Source of the DNA: Branchiostoma floridae
Taxonomy: Eukaryota; Chordata; Leptocardii; Amphioxiformes; Branchiostomatidae
Assembly: GCF_000003815.2 (NCBI RefSeq)
Contig: NW_023365716.1
Coordinates: forward strand, 512,483 to 576,482
Reading direction: 5' to 3'
DNA length: 64,000 bases
Shown here one piece after another: positions 34,100 to 45,800 of this stretch (positions are counted from its first letter, which is position 1; each line of letters begins with the position of its first letter). The notes below the pieces were generated by a model that searched no databases, was not told the DNA's origin, and saw only the letters and a program-made list of their open reading frames with translations. A program made the position numbers and the translations under genes.

Positions 34100-35700
34100 G
34101 ACCTCCCCCTTTTATGTATAGGTGCAAAAAAAGATGTCAGAATGGTAGCATTTATTTTTAAGAAGAGGCATTGCTTTTACCAAATTAAGAATATTTTCCG
34201 CTCAATATACCACATGTGCCGTTCAATAAAGCAGCGGCTTCAAATGAATAGCTCCTGCTGTGTTTGCGTGTTACGTTTAACCAAGAAAAGAAAATCTCCT
34301 CCTGTGTGAAAGCAACATATAACAGATACAATCTTTCCGATGTCTTTCCGTTACATTTGAGCTGACTTTACATAAAAGGGGGGAGATTAAGCAAACCTCC
34401 CCCCTTTTATGTATAGGTGGGAAAAAGGTGTCGGAAAGGTAGCGTTAATCATTACTTGAAGAAGAGGCATTGCTTTTACCAAATTAAGAGTATTTTCCGC
34501 TCAATATACCACATGCGTCGTTCACTAAAGCAGCGGCTTCAAATGAATAGTTGTGTTTGCGTGTTAAGTTTAACCAAGACAAGCAAATCTCCTGTGTGAA
34601 AGCTACATATAACAGATACAATCTTTCCGATATCTTTCCGTTACATTTGAGCTGACTTTACATAAAAGGGGGGAGGTTTAAGCAAACCTCCCCCCGTTTT
34701 ATGTATAGGTGGAAAAAAGATGTCGGAAAGGTAGCGTTAATCATTATTTGAAGAAGAGGCATTGCTTTTACCAAATTAAGAGTACTTTCCGCTCAATGTA
34801 GTACATGCGCCGTCCACTAAAGCAGCAGCTTCAAATGAATAGCTCTTGCTGTGTTAGCGTGTTAAGTTTAACAAAGAAAAGCAAATCTCGTCTTGTGTGA
34901 AAGCTACATATAAAAGATACAATCTTTCCGATGTCTTTCCGTTACATTTGAGCTGACTTTACATAAAAGGGGGGAAGGTTTAAGCAAACCTCCCCCCTTT
35001 TATGTATAGGTGGAAAAAAGATGTCGGAAAGGTAGCGTTAATCATTATTTGAAGAAGAGGCATTATTTTCCGCTCAATATACCACATGCGCCCTCACTAA
35101 CGCAGCGGCTTCGCCTGAATAGCCCCTGCTGTGTTAACATGTTGAGTTTAACCAAGATAAGCAACATTTACTCTTGGTTAAAACTTACATATAGCAGATA
35201 CAATTTTTGGAATGTATAGGTGCAGAAAAGATGTCGGAAAGGTAGCGTTAATTATTATTCTTAAAAGAGGCATTGCTTTTACCAAATTACGAGTATTTTC
35301 CGCTCAATATATCACATGCGCCGTTCACTAAAGTAGCGACTTCGCCTGAATAACTCATTCTGTGTTAGCGTGTTTGACGAAACCAGGAAAATCAAAATAT
35401 CCTCATGGGTGAAACATAAATATAACATATGGTATCTTTCCAATTTCTTTACGTTACCATTGAGCTCACTTTACACAAAAAGATGCTATGTACAGGTGCA
35501 AGAAAGATGTCGGAAAGGTAGCGTTTATTTTTTCCAGTAGTATACGGTATGTTACCGATATCGTTCCGTTACCTTTGCCTTTGAGCTTACTTTTCAGAAA
35601 ACTCTCTGAACTTTCTTTACAGAGGTGGAGATCGCAAGTTACAGAAAAAGATGTAGGAGATCGAGAGGTAGCGTTGAAAGCAAGGAAATTAGATATTTAA
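34100..35700. repeat. Satellite-like tandem array, about 295-bp units
   Basis: Units begin near 34100, 34394, 34687, 34986, 35214 and 35486. Shared phrases are TTTATGTATAGGTG, GATGTCGGAAAGGTAGCGTT and TTCCGCTCAATATACCACAT. The first three are about 295 bp; the later ones are shortened and diverged. Unit junctions are palindromic: CATAAAAGGGGGGAG faces CTCCCCCCTTTTATG across a few bases. No gene is evident. Confidence 0.8.
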
Positions 35701-36229
35701 CCTCCTTGTTGAAAGGAAACAACAGTCGCCGGGAGCACTGCGTACATGCCCCCGAAGATTGGTGGTCATAATTACGGCGTGTTCGCGTTCAGGGTAAGAG
35801 GACTAGTACTGGGCGGCCTGTCCAGTATGTCGCTCACGGGTGGCTGTGCCTTGCAGCTTGGCACCCCGACGACATAGCGTCCTCACTACCCGGTACGTAT
35901 CATGGGAATATAGCGGGTTTGCTGTTTATATAATTGTACAAAAAAAACTTTCTTATCATCTGGAAGAACATTTATTATCTACAAGCAATAATCACGTTCT
36001 CCCAGAAAGGCTGGTATTTTCTAGTGTGGTAACAGTTGTGTTTAGCTTAACCTTGGCTAAACAGCGTACAAAGGAATGGTGTTTTTCAAATTCAAATTTA
36101 TTCGCCGTCAACTATGAATAACGAACAACGCGGCATTGAATTTCTAATTAGCAGCTCCCAGAAGAGGCCAGTCATGTGATAGGGCGTTATCCAATGACAG
36201 ACAAAGGTGGGTTTTTTAAACCTGGGAAG

Positions 36230-36900
36230 CTACAATGGGCAGTGGAGGACAAACTTTTCATCTTATAAGTGTTCAAGTCCCACAACAAATACCCCAAACG
36301 TACACTTACTGTTAGTACCCTGGGAGGGGCTGGTACTGTAAATTAAGCAGGTTTAGGAGAGAGAACTGTATTCGGAAAGACCGCCGTCCCACCTTGTACC
36401 CGACTAAATCCAGGCCCGCTGACGTCACCTGCGGAAAGTGCCGACAAAAATGGCAGCGGAATGTCCCTACTGATCGAACTGTGAAGCTACCATGGACAGG
36501 GCGGGACAAACTTTACATCCTACGACAACTACCCAAAATGTACACTTACGATTACCACCCTGGTAGGGGCAGGTATTGGAAATAAGCAAGTTTAGGAGAG
36601 AAAACTGTGGTCGGAAAGACCGTCGTCTCACCTTGTACCCGACTAAATCCAGGCCCGCTGACGTCACCTGTGGAAAGGCCCGACCAAAATGACAGCGGAA
36701 TGTCCCTACTGATCGAAATGTTTACCATGGACAGGGCAAGACAAACTTTACATCCTATTAGTCCCACAACAACTACCCAAAATGTACACTTACTGTTAGT
36801 ACCCTGGTAGGGGAAGGTATTGTAAGATAAGCAGTTTAATAAGAAACTGTGATCGGAAAGACCGTCGTCTCACCTGGTCTAAACGTGTACGCCGCCAGGT
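36230..36900. repeat. 242-bp tandem repeat, about three copies
   Basis: TGTACACTTAC with the following TACCCTGG recurs at 36301, 36541 and 36785, giving a period of 240-244 bp. Other shared phrases are CGACTAAATCCAGGCCCGCT and GGAATGTCCCTACTGATCGA. The block lies 1.2 kb upstream of the MS4A-like gene. Any regulatory meaning is unknown. Confidence 0.8.
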
Positions 36901-38107
36901 AGCAAAATGGCGTCGGATCTAATTATAGACGGGACTTACCAAGCAAGCTGAATAGAAGGTTCTCAAGTTACCGTCATGAATGTTTACCTGTGACGTCGAC
37001 GCCTTTCAGGTTATAGTGACCCCTGACACGCTCAGAGGTGTTTGTTACTACTGAAATTACAGAACCTACAAAAGGTGGCCTTAAATGAACAAAATAAATG
37101 ATTGGATGGATGCATGCATGGATTAGCAGCATTATAGATGTCAGTGTCTCTGTTTGTTATAGATTGAGTGAAGAAAGTCGTGTTATGTGCTTTTCCCCAA
37201 GACAAAACGTCGAGGGCATGGCGAGTATTGGACCTCGGACTTCATGGTTCCGAGTGAACCGCTCTACGAGTTACGTCACTCCGGATCCAACTCCGATATG
37301 TTTTGTTTATGCTCTATATGGCATAAATTCCATTCAAGAACGATTTAATTTGAGATATTCTTCTATACCAAAGTGTTTTTTTTTTCTAAATTTTCGAGTA
37401 GGTTTTTAGTTTGTTGGTACTTTTGAGCTGTTCCCTCCAGCGCTCTTTAAAAATCCGTTCCCAAAATGTATGACATTCTACATTTTAAAAACAACAAATA
37501 AACCACCCCTACCACCCCTACCACCGTCCACCCCCTGTACACTATACGACACCCAAATGTTCAATGTGCCCTTGTCCCCAAACCAGAGCACTGACTCTTC
37601 TTTGTACCATATACCATGGATTCCAGCCTGTCCGCTTTTTCTGCACCGGCATGTGTGTTTTGTAGACTGAGGTTGGTTCAGTCTCTATCGGAGTCCTTGT
37701 ACCTGGGTTGTGGGGAATAAAAAGTGGTAGAAGTTGAACAAGGAGCTAGCCGGCCATTGTCATTGAACCTGACCTCTGACCTCCAAAGGCCAAGCGTATT
37801 ATATATTGGCGTAGTAATACTCGTAAGGCTGCTGCTGATTGTGAATTTTAATTCTGCTCTGTAGTGTTTATTTTGTTGATCATTGTCATTTGTGCATTGA
37901 TATGTGTGCGTGCTGTATTTCATGAAAGAATCCTGAAAGAATAGGCTAAATTATTCCAGTCTATTGGATTTCGAATAAACTTTGACATCAAATATCATAT
38001 CATCATCATCATCCCATCTCGTTGTGAAGTTGTTACGGAGTTACAAAATATAACGTCTAATGTTCATGTTCTTTACAGCATCCCAGCCGTCAGGGAAAGA
38101 CTAAACC
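36900..38107. other. Intergenic and presumed promoter side of the MS4A-like gene
   Basis: I see no coding exon. There is a short CCACCCCTACCACCCCTACC run near 37503 and a CATCATCATCATC run at about 38002. The last 30 bases before the ATG (38108) may be a 5' UTR exon after the acceptor-like TTTACAG at about 38073-38079. Confidence 0.35.
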
Positions 38108-40323
38108 ATGGCGCGGTACCACGCCAGATGTGTCCACGGCCTCGGCTTGGCCCTGGTGGTTCTCGGCGTGTTGAGTGTCGCGTTCGGAATCGCCACAACA
38201 GCCGTGCTGTCCCGAGCCTGGTACCCTGACCCGGCTAGCTACATCAGCGCACCGGTCTGGAGCGGGCTGGCGGTGAGACAAGCTTGTTTTTTTTTCTTTG
38301 TTTGCTTGTATGGTATCCAAGAAGTAAAAAAAAAAAGGATTTGTAGTTCCGTAGCCTTTTTGAGGCCGGCAGTAGTAGTAGTAGAAGTAGTAGTAGTAGT
38401 AGTACAGTAGTAGTAGTATAGGAGTAGTAGTAGTAGTAATTGGCAGGACAAAAACGGTAAAAAGTAATGACAGTCCCATGGCCTTTTAAGTAATAGGCCT
38501 TTTAAGTAATAGTAGTAGTAGTAGTAATATTAGTAGTAGCTATGGTGGTAGTAGTAGTAATAGTAATAATAATAGTAATAGCAATAGTAGTAATAGTAGT
38601 AGTAGTATAGTATGACATGTCTTTCCTGGTGTGGTCTCACAGGTTGTAGCTACGGGAATACTCGCGGTTCTGAGCGGAAAGAGGCCGGAAAATAGATGTC
38701 TGGTAAGTCCACCTATTTTTTTTTTCTGTTTGAAATTGTCTGACCGAATAAAAGCAAACGTAATGAATAGTGAGAATACTGTAAATGTTTGCGGTTTTTA
38801 ATGTTTGCGGTTTCGCAGTCACGCGGCCGTGAACGTGAAACCACAACGAAAATACTTCTTCTGTCCTCTGCTCACCTATCCCATTGTTTCAACCGCGAAC
38901 TCAAAACCACTGCAAACACTCCATTTTCTCTCAGCGAACTTAAAGGCATTTACAGTAGATTGATACATGGGTGAACAGATGAGCGGATGAATACTATGAA
39001 AAATGAATGAAAGAATGACCGAATGAATGATTGAACGAGTAAACAAACGAGTGAAAAACGAAAAATATATGACATTCTCCTTCAGATGATCGGCCTGCTG
39101 GTTGTTGCCATAGTAACGACCATGTTGACCCTGTTCTGCTGCCTGCTGACCATCGTGGAGGCGCACCTGGCGGGACGGTGTGTAACTGCAGCTTTTCCAA
39201 GCTACACCATCACTGGATTTAAAATTAATCACACAACTGGAGGTCACAACTACACCATGTAAGTATCAAAGCGCGTATCGCGACAAAATATGATTTACGG
39301 TCGGTTTGTACAAATCTGACTTGTTGAGATTGTTACCAGGGTAGGAAAACGTAGGTAGAAGATAGGCAAAAGACACTTTTTTGATATTTTTCCATTAACA
39401 CATGTAACTACTTGTGCAGCTGTGTAGACCATATACATGTAGTATGTCACTATATGTCGGCTGAGGGGTGTTCTTGGGCAGGTTAGACTATAGATATGCT
39501 TCACAGTGTATTGTATAGGTTGTGAAGTGGGTTGAATGAGTGGGGTTTGGTTTGACAGTAGATTTGCTTTACAGAATTGACGAGTCCCCTCCCACCTGCT
39601 CGGCCGCCCCCCTCCCCCTGCGGACTGTGTGCGCGGTCCTGTCGTTCACAGAGGCGGCGCTAGGGCTGGCGGTCTCCGTCATGTGCTGCTACGGACTGGC
39701 GGGGCAGGCGGTACAACAGGTAGGATCTGAACATCACTTTGCACAGACGATGTCCCCTATCTGCACTTCGCCTTGTGTCGAGGTTATGGGGAAAATAAAC
39801 CTGACCTAGAGAACACTTAAGATAGTTGAGACATACCAAAAATTTTCGACTGACAGAGTGAGCCTTGTTCACGACATTATATGGGGGTATTGTTTTCGGC
39901 TTTTCTGCTTGTCTAGATCTGCCTTTGTTTACACGATTATTTCCGTATTCTATATCTATCATATATCTATTTCTATTTATGCATATCTATCTATGTCTAT
40001 CTGAATGTATTTGTATTTATCTGTCCATCTATCTTATATATGTTTATATCTACTATTTATTCATATCTATCGGCATCTATCTCAATGTGAGTATATCTAT
40101 CTCTCTATCCATATATTATCTTCCTACCGTATCTATTATCTTCTATCTATCATCTATCTATCTATCTATCTACCTATCTATCTATTTAGCTGATCTATCA
40201 ATTCAGCTGACGTAATTCATGTTTATTTGTCAGCCCGTGGTTTACATACCTGGCGCGGTGACTGAGAGAGAAGGCGGCCACGTCATCGTGCAAACGGTGG
40301 GTCCACCTGACCTGGCCCGGTAG
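38108..40323 (+). CDS. Four-transmembrane CD20/MS4A-like protein
   Basis: Five exons, 38108-38272, 38643-38702, 39086-39258, 39575-39719 and 40234-40323, all with GT-AG borders and compatible phases, give 210 residues plus stop. Hydrophobic spans: about 10-35, 49-66, 76-101 and 148-175. The second and third, VWSGLAVVATGILAVLSGKR then LMIGLLVVAIVTTML, follow the CD20-like pattern (W-G then a small-residue helix, then K-R-P before TM3). The TM3-TM4 loop holds sequons NHT and NYT and several Cys, as expected for an outside loop. Both termini are predicted cytoplasmic. MS4A proteins are often linked to receptor signalling or ion handling; the specific role here is unknown. A claudin-like or TMEM family is the alternative. 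The introns contain TAG and ATCT microsatellites. Confidence 0.7.
38373..38612 (+). repeat. (TAG)n microsatellite
   Basis: Trinucleotide repeats of GTAGTAGTAG type in three blocks within intron 1 of the MS4A-like gene. Apparent poly-Tyr or poly-Val frames here are artefacts. Confidence 0.9.
39945..40195 (+). repeat. (ATCT)n microsatellite
   Basis: A run of ATCT/TATC tetranucleotides in intron 4 of the MS4A-like gene. The Tyr/Ile/Leu-rich open frame across it is not a gene. Confidence 0.9.
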
Positions 40324-40367
40324 TCTCATACAAAAATAATCATAACTAAACCAATGTCCTTGTGCCC

Positions 40368-40553
40368 TACTCTCCAAACAGAGGTAAGGCTCCGGCTGTT
40401 TTTTGACATTTTATTTTAGTCGTTTTTATCGGGCTTTCTATTTTGTCAATTTTCTTGAAGTTAGGTTTTGACAATACAAGATACAATACAAAATAGAAAG
40501 CTCAATAAAAACGTTAATCAAACAGCCGGAGCCTAACCTCTGCTTGGAGAGTA
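40368..40553. mobile_element. MITE with long TIRs (TACTCTCC family)
   Basis: The termini TACTCTCCAAACAGAGG and CCTCTGCTTGGAGAGTA extend inward as a near-complete hairpin with the family phrases GGCTCCGGCTGTTTTTT and TATCGGGCTTTCTATTTTGT. The same family occurs at 48104-53012, 57639-58285 and 62683-62888. It begins 45 bp after the MS4A-like stop codon and contains AATAAA (about 40504), a possible polyadenylation signal for that gene. Confidence 0.8.
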
Positions 40554-41731
40554 ATATCCCCCCGTCAGTCAATATTTAACATTGTCAAATCCTTACTGAC
40601 TTCTCTACAACAGTACAATATAAGTACGGCGTATTACACCCGGAGGTGCATCTGTAAACTGACTCAGTTGTTTCAATGCTATAAACGACGCAAAAGACTT
40701 GTTGAACCACCAAAGACTTTAATTCATGTCATGACGCATTTTATACGCAATTGAAATAATTTAAAGAAATGGAAAACAATTCAAAATCATTAAACAGCAA
40801 GATTAAACATTCCTGTTTAGATACTCACATTCAGTTGCTTAGTTTAGACTTACGTTCCAACATCAATGGCATTGACGAAATCAGTGAAACTCCGCAATAC
40901 AATATCATTTTATTCAAGTCGCAAAAATGTGGCTGACTGCCATTTCTAAAGCCATTGTATGGCATCGTTAACGCTAGTTCACCTTAATCCGTGGGGTAAC
41001 CTAGATTCGTTGTTGTAAAAAATGGGTATTTAGAGATTTCAGGTCAACGACGTGGGTTTCAAATGTCAACATTTTCAAATAATGCAATGTGAAACTACCA
41101 TCCATCGACTTAACGATCCCCAGATACCCTATTTTTTATATACAACGGATATAGGTTACCCTACCTCACATCTTGGATGTTTTAAAATCAGTTTTTATGT
41201 CTACTAGAACCAGTACAGGGACTGACTCAGAATATACAAGTACATGTACATGTAGATTGTACGTACGGATGTTTTGTTCTAGCTGTATCTGTTTAATTGT
41301 TTGCTGAAAGGTCTAAGTTTGTCTCATTTTCTGTTTGTCTTTCTTGCTATATGTATACGTATCNNNNNNNNNNNNNNNNNNNNNNNNNNNNNNNNNNNNN
41401 NNNNNNNNNNNNNNNNNNNNNNNNNNNNNNNNNNNNNNNNNNNNNNNNNNNNNNNNNNNNNNNTGTAGCCTGTGTTTACACAAGCTCTCCCCCCGGGAGG
41501 CGACAATCGTAGGGCCCTCCGCTAGGGGCGCGATTTTAGTCAGGCTAGTATTACTGTGGCCTACTGAGAACTAGAAAAACAAGAATCAGACGCAATTAGC
41601 AAAACATTCACACAAGAAAAGAAGTTGAAAATAACGTTTAAAACTTTCACAAAGGTGTGATATCTTTCATGTATTTTTTCCTTGTGTACTTCACTGTTGC
41701 CATCGGCGCTGCTAAACAGTAATTTGTGTTA
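40554..41731. other. Intergenic, with an assembly gap
   Basis: I see no gene. AT-rich sequence without splice-bounded open frames, then the N gap. Confidence 0.5.
41364..41463. other. Assembly gap of 100 N
   Basis: Exactly 100 N, a placeholder of unknown true length. Frames that read X across it have no meaning. Confidence 1.
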
Positions 41732-41905
41732 CAGTAGAAGCCGCTTAATTGCACGGCCTATTTGCCAGTGTATTTGGTTCAATTATCCGGCTGGTGCAAT
41801 AATACGAAGTTATCTAGCTGGACCGCACCGGTTTGGGATTCTGGGATTCCGTGCAGTTAATAGAAGTGTGCGTTAATCCGATGTGCAATTAACTGGCTTC
41901 CACTG
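41732..41905. mobile_element. pogo/Tigger-like MITE
   Basis: A 174-bp element between TA dinucleotides, with termini CAGTAGAAGCCGCTTAATTG and CAATTAACTGGCTTCCACTG. CAGTRGAA-type ends with a TA target fit pogo-like elements. A related 5' end lies at 58434. Confidence 0.75.
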
Positions 41906-42781
41906 TATTATACTCTCTCAAATCTTTCACTAGCATTCTCTCAGAGCTGGAAAATTATAGAAGAACACGACTATGAAAATATTATGATGAGACGACTTCT
42001 CATGACAAGCTTTTTAAGGGATAGACATTCATTAAATAAAATAAACAATACTTGTGTATATTTAACCACTTATTATGATACACATTAAAATATGTAATTC
42101 TATTTCAACAGTCTTGTCCTTAGGATATAGAAGAATTCTTGTACACAACCAAAATTATACTTACTTGCTTACGTTTCTACCAACCTGATGAAATTATTTT
42201 CGGAAGTCTTGTCCTTCTAGTATAGTATGAAAGCAGAGAGAGTCAAAACCATTCTTAAAATTAAACACACATCTTGTCTAATATAATATATGGGACATAC
42301 ATGCATCATATTTTTTCTGCCAATATTATACAATCAAATTCTTATTATGATGCACATTAAATCATGTAATTCTATTGCAACAGTATGATCCTTCTAGGAT
42401 GGTATGAGTCACATGTACGAAGAGAGTCTAATATTATTTTGGGGGCAATAAGGCAAACTGGTGCCTTGTTTAACGTAATATATGAAATTCTATGGTACAA
42501 GTTGCTATTACGTTACATCAAGTGACTTAACACTCTCTCCTCTGTCTCCCTCTCTCACTAATTAAAGCGAAAAATGGAACAAAATAATACTATCACGTTA
42601 CTTCAAGTAACTCCCACTCTCTCTCTCTCCCTTTATACTTCGCTTTATTGCCACTTTATAGTCACTCCTAGAGTTTTTTTGCTACGATAGTACAGAAAAT
42701 TTCCGAGATCCATCAAATCCAACTGGTGTGGCTTACCCTAGTCTTTCTGTGTCGTTTTGAAAGACGCGATGTTAAAACGTG
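41906..42781. other. 3' flank of the lectin gene
   Basis: AT-rich, with no gene seen. An AATAAA on the minus strand (42644-42649) lies about 130 nt after the lectin stop codon and is a candidate polyadenylation signal. Confidence 0.45.
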
Positions 42782-42838
42782 TTATTTTGGCCTTTTGCAG
42801 ACAAAGGGAAGAGAATGGGAACACTGTTGGTCATTCCA
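42782..42838 (-). CDS. Lectin receptor CTLD exon 3 with stop
   Basis: A 57-bp terminal exon coding [18 protein letters not shown] and TAA. The WND calcium-ligand motif and the final Cys pair complete the lectin fold. The acceptor GGAGAG is weak, but the phase 0 join is the only one that keeps WND in frame. Confidence 0.75.
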   Translation of the reverse strand, partial: WNDQQCSHSLPFVCKRPK

Positions 42839-45800
42839 CTCTCCTCTTCGCACAGCGTCTTGCCAAAAGAAAAGGATTGACGTCGACCTTCCTGTCTGTT
42901 GAGAAAGGAGTATATTTTATATGATTAGTAGAATATGTGAGCTTTCTTTAGCACAGCAAGTAATCGGTGTGTCAAAGAGACTGTCTGGATAAGAGAGTTA
43001 ACCCCATTGAGCGCGGTGAGGGGGATACAAACTTAGTCACGTTTGGAATCGAAGCTGTGCTCGTTTAGGAAAGCAAGACATCCAAGTGAATAAGATTTAG
43101 TCACGAAAAAAAGCCAGTCTCTGCAACTGAATAAGATATGGTGATTCACTTTCAAGTGACAACCATCACTCTTCTTCAGCGTCACTAGAATGAACTGGCA
43201 GAAGAATAACCAATTGATGAGCATGCCAAAGCCAGACACCATGTCATTATTCACATGTTAGTGACAATTTCATTCAACCATTTAATTTGGTCATTGTCAT
43301 GACGCTGAAGAACATTGAAGGTGGTCACTTAAAGTAAGCTCGAAAATCGTATTCAGTCGTAAAGGTTGCAATGATGATGGTGTATGAATGGATTTTTTTT
43401 TACTTCATGGTCACCACGTAACAAGACCTGAAGGCCACTCAAGGTTACGGGTTACACGATTGTAACTGTAACAGCATCTCTTCGCCCTAGGTCAGAAGCA
43501 TCTTGATTGAGACCAGCCGAATTGCTCACTAAGAGTGAGGACTAACTGACCCAATAGGCGAAGCAGGGGTCACAAGGGCTGGTCGGGAAATCCCTACCCC
43601 ATTTTGGCTGGAATGGTTTAATCCGCTCACACCGCACCATCGGATTGGTGGGCAAATGGAAATAGGAAAATTAACATTTGAAAAAATTAATTCCAATAAA
43701 GCATACCTTAGAGTGCATAACACCGCAGCCCTCTCCCTTGCCAAACGCTAAGGTCTGATCGTTGTTGGGCTGTCCTGGGGACCAGTTTGTGTAGGCCAGT
43801 ATCGAGCCGTCAGCCCACCGGAACTGTCCATCCGGGCCGCGTGTCAGTCCGATCCAGGCGTGATGCCGACCAAGAAACCCTCTAGCTGCAATCAGAACAA
43901 AAGCTATTCGTTCCCAAAATGTCAGCTTTGATAAAACGACTCTACAGCTTCAGGTTATGTTGCTAGGGGGCCCAAATCTACACAACTTCTTCTTTACATC
44001 AAAAGCTACCTGCCACCAAAATATTAAGGCCGCATCAAGTCTAGGATACAAAAAATAGGATGTTCTGCTGCAGTACCAAGGTCACACATCAGGAGGGCCA
44101 AAATCAACATTGACCTTTGTTTGCTCAACCCCAATCTACGTGACAAATATAATCCATCCATCCAGAGGTTGTTAAGTTATACTTAGCACAATATCCCGAA
44201 AAACAGACACACAAAGGCACACACACAGAGACAAACCCAACAACATAAATCATCTCGAAACTGGTCAGTAAGACAGTCATCTGAAATAAGTGGGAGATCT
44301 TAGTTAATATTAGTTTAAGTATTACAACTACTCTCACACATTTCAGGGTGCAGAGGAATGTGCCATCGTGGTTTCTATAGCCCATGGGCCACAACAGACA
44401 CCACTGAGTACGGTATTTATAAGTGTTCAACTCCGATGCCGCCTGCAATGTTTATAATATGTCAAGATGCGTTGCGCGTGGACTAGACAAGAATTGTACA
44501 TGTTCAGAATTTCGGGGCCCTCAAATTTGACCTCTCACCTGCAGTGAACCATGACCCCGCTTATTATTACCCACCATTTTTGATGACATCTGCCACGAAG
44601 TTGTTCTCGTCTTCGTCCTTGATAGAAGAGAGTTTTGCGCCATCCTGTTCACACCTTGTGTTTGCTGTGTCCCAGTTTACCTTGTCCTTCATCAACTTGT
44701 AGCAGTGGTTGTTGTATTCACTCCACTCACTCGGGCAGTTTTGGCCTGTAAGAAATAATAACTCCAAAGGCAATATTTTTGAAAAAAATGCAGATGTTTT
44801 CCCCCTAGCCGTGTGTCAATCTAGTCACACACAATACGGTACCATTACTAGTAGGATCGCCCTACAGTAGCGTGTGCGAGTGAAAAAAGAATTGGGGCTA
44901 TGGATGGGGGTATCTGAGTAGCCTGACGTGATAGCCAGCCCAGGTAGCCAGACCTGATGCACAGCTCAGCCTTTTCCACAAACCATTTCTAATTGGAGGA
45001 AGAAAGAGAAATTTGAGTCACAAAATCCTACCTTGCTGACAGTTCTGTCCAGTCCATCCAGGTGAGCAGGTACATTTGTAGCCGCCATCTTGGTTCACAC
45101 AGTGTCCATGTTGGCATGGGTTCTTGGTACAGTCATCTATCTCTGTGGGAAGAAGGAAAAAAGACACAAAGATGATAATACTGATAACAACTGTACATCA
45201 ACAAGCAATAAAGAAATAGAAGAAAGAAACAGAATATGTTATTTATGTAAAGTCATTTTTTATATTGTCATTTACCAACATTTTCATGTTAGAATATGAC
45301 TATTGGTCATAACTAGACAGATCTCACTTTGTTGACAGTTCTGTCCAGTCCATCCTTGTGAGCAGGTACATGTGTATCCACCATCTTTGTTCACACAGCG
45401 TCCATGTTGACATGGGGTACGTTTCCTGGTACACTCATTTATGTCTGTCGGATAAAGAAATAAGCATGATAACAAATATACACCAAGAAGCAGTAAAAAA
45501 ATAAAAGAAGAAAGAAAACTTTATTCACGTAAACTTTAGGTAAAGTCTTTTTTATAATGTCATTTACCAACATTTTCATGATAAAGTATTGACTATTCAT
45601 CATGCTAGACAGGACATACCTTGGTTACAGTTCTGTCCAGTCCATCCAGGTGAGCAGGTACATGTGTAGCCACCGTCTTGGTTCACACAGCGTCCATGTT
45701 GGCAAGGGGTACGTGTCCTTGTACACTCATTGATGTCTGTAGGATAAAGATAAAATACTCAAAGATATACCATTCCTTTATCCAAGACAGAGAAGAAGAA

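Noticed and set aside
41297-41574. Frames crossing the N gap
   Set aside because: The gap length is a placeholder, so reading frames across it are meaningless.
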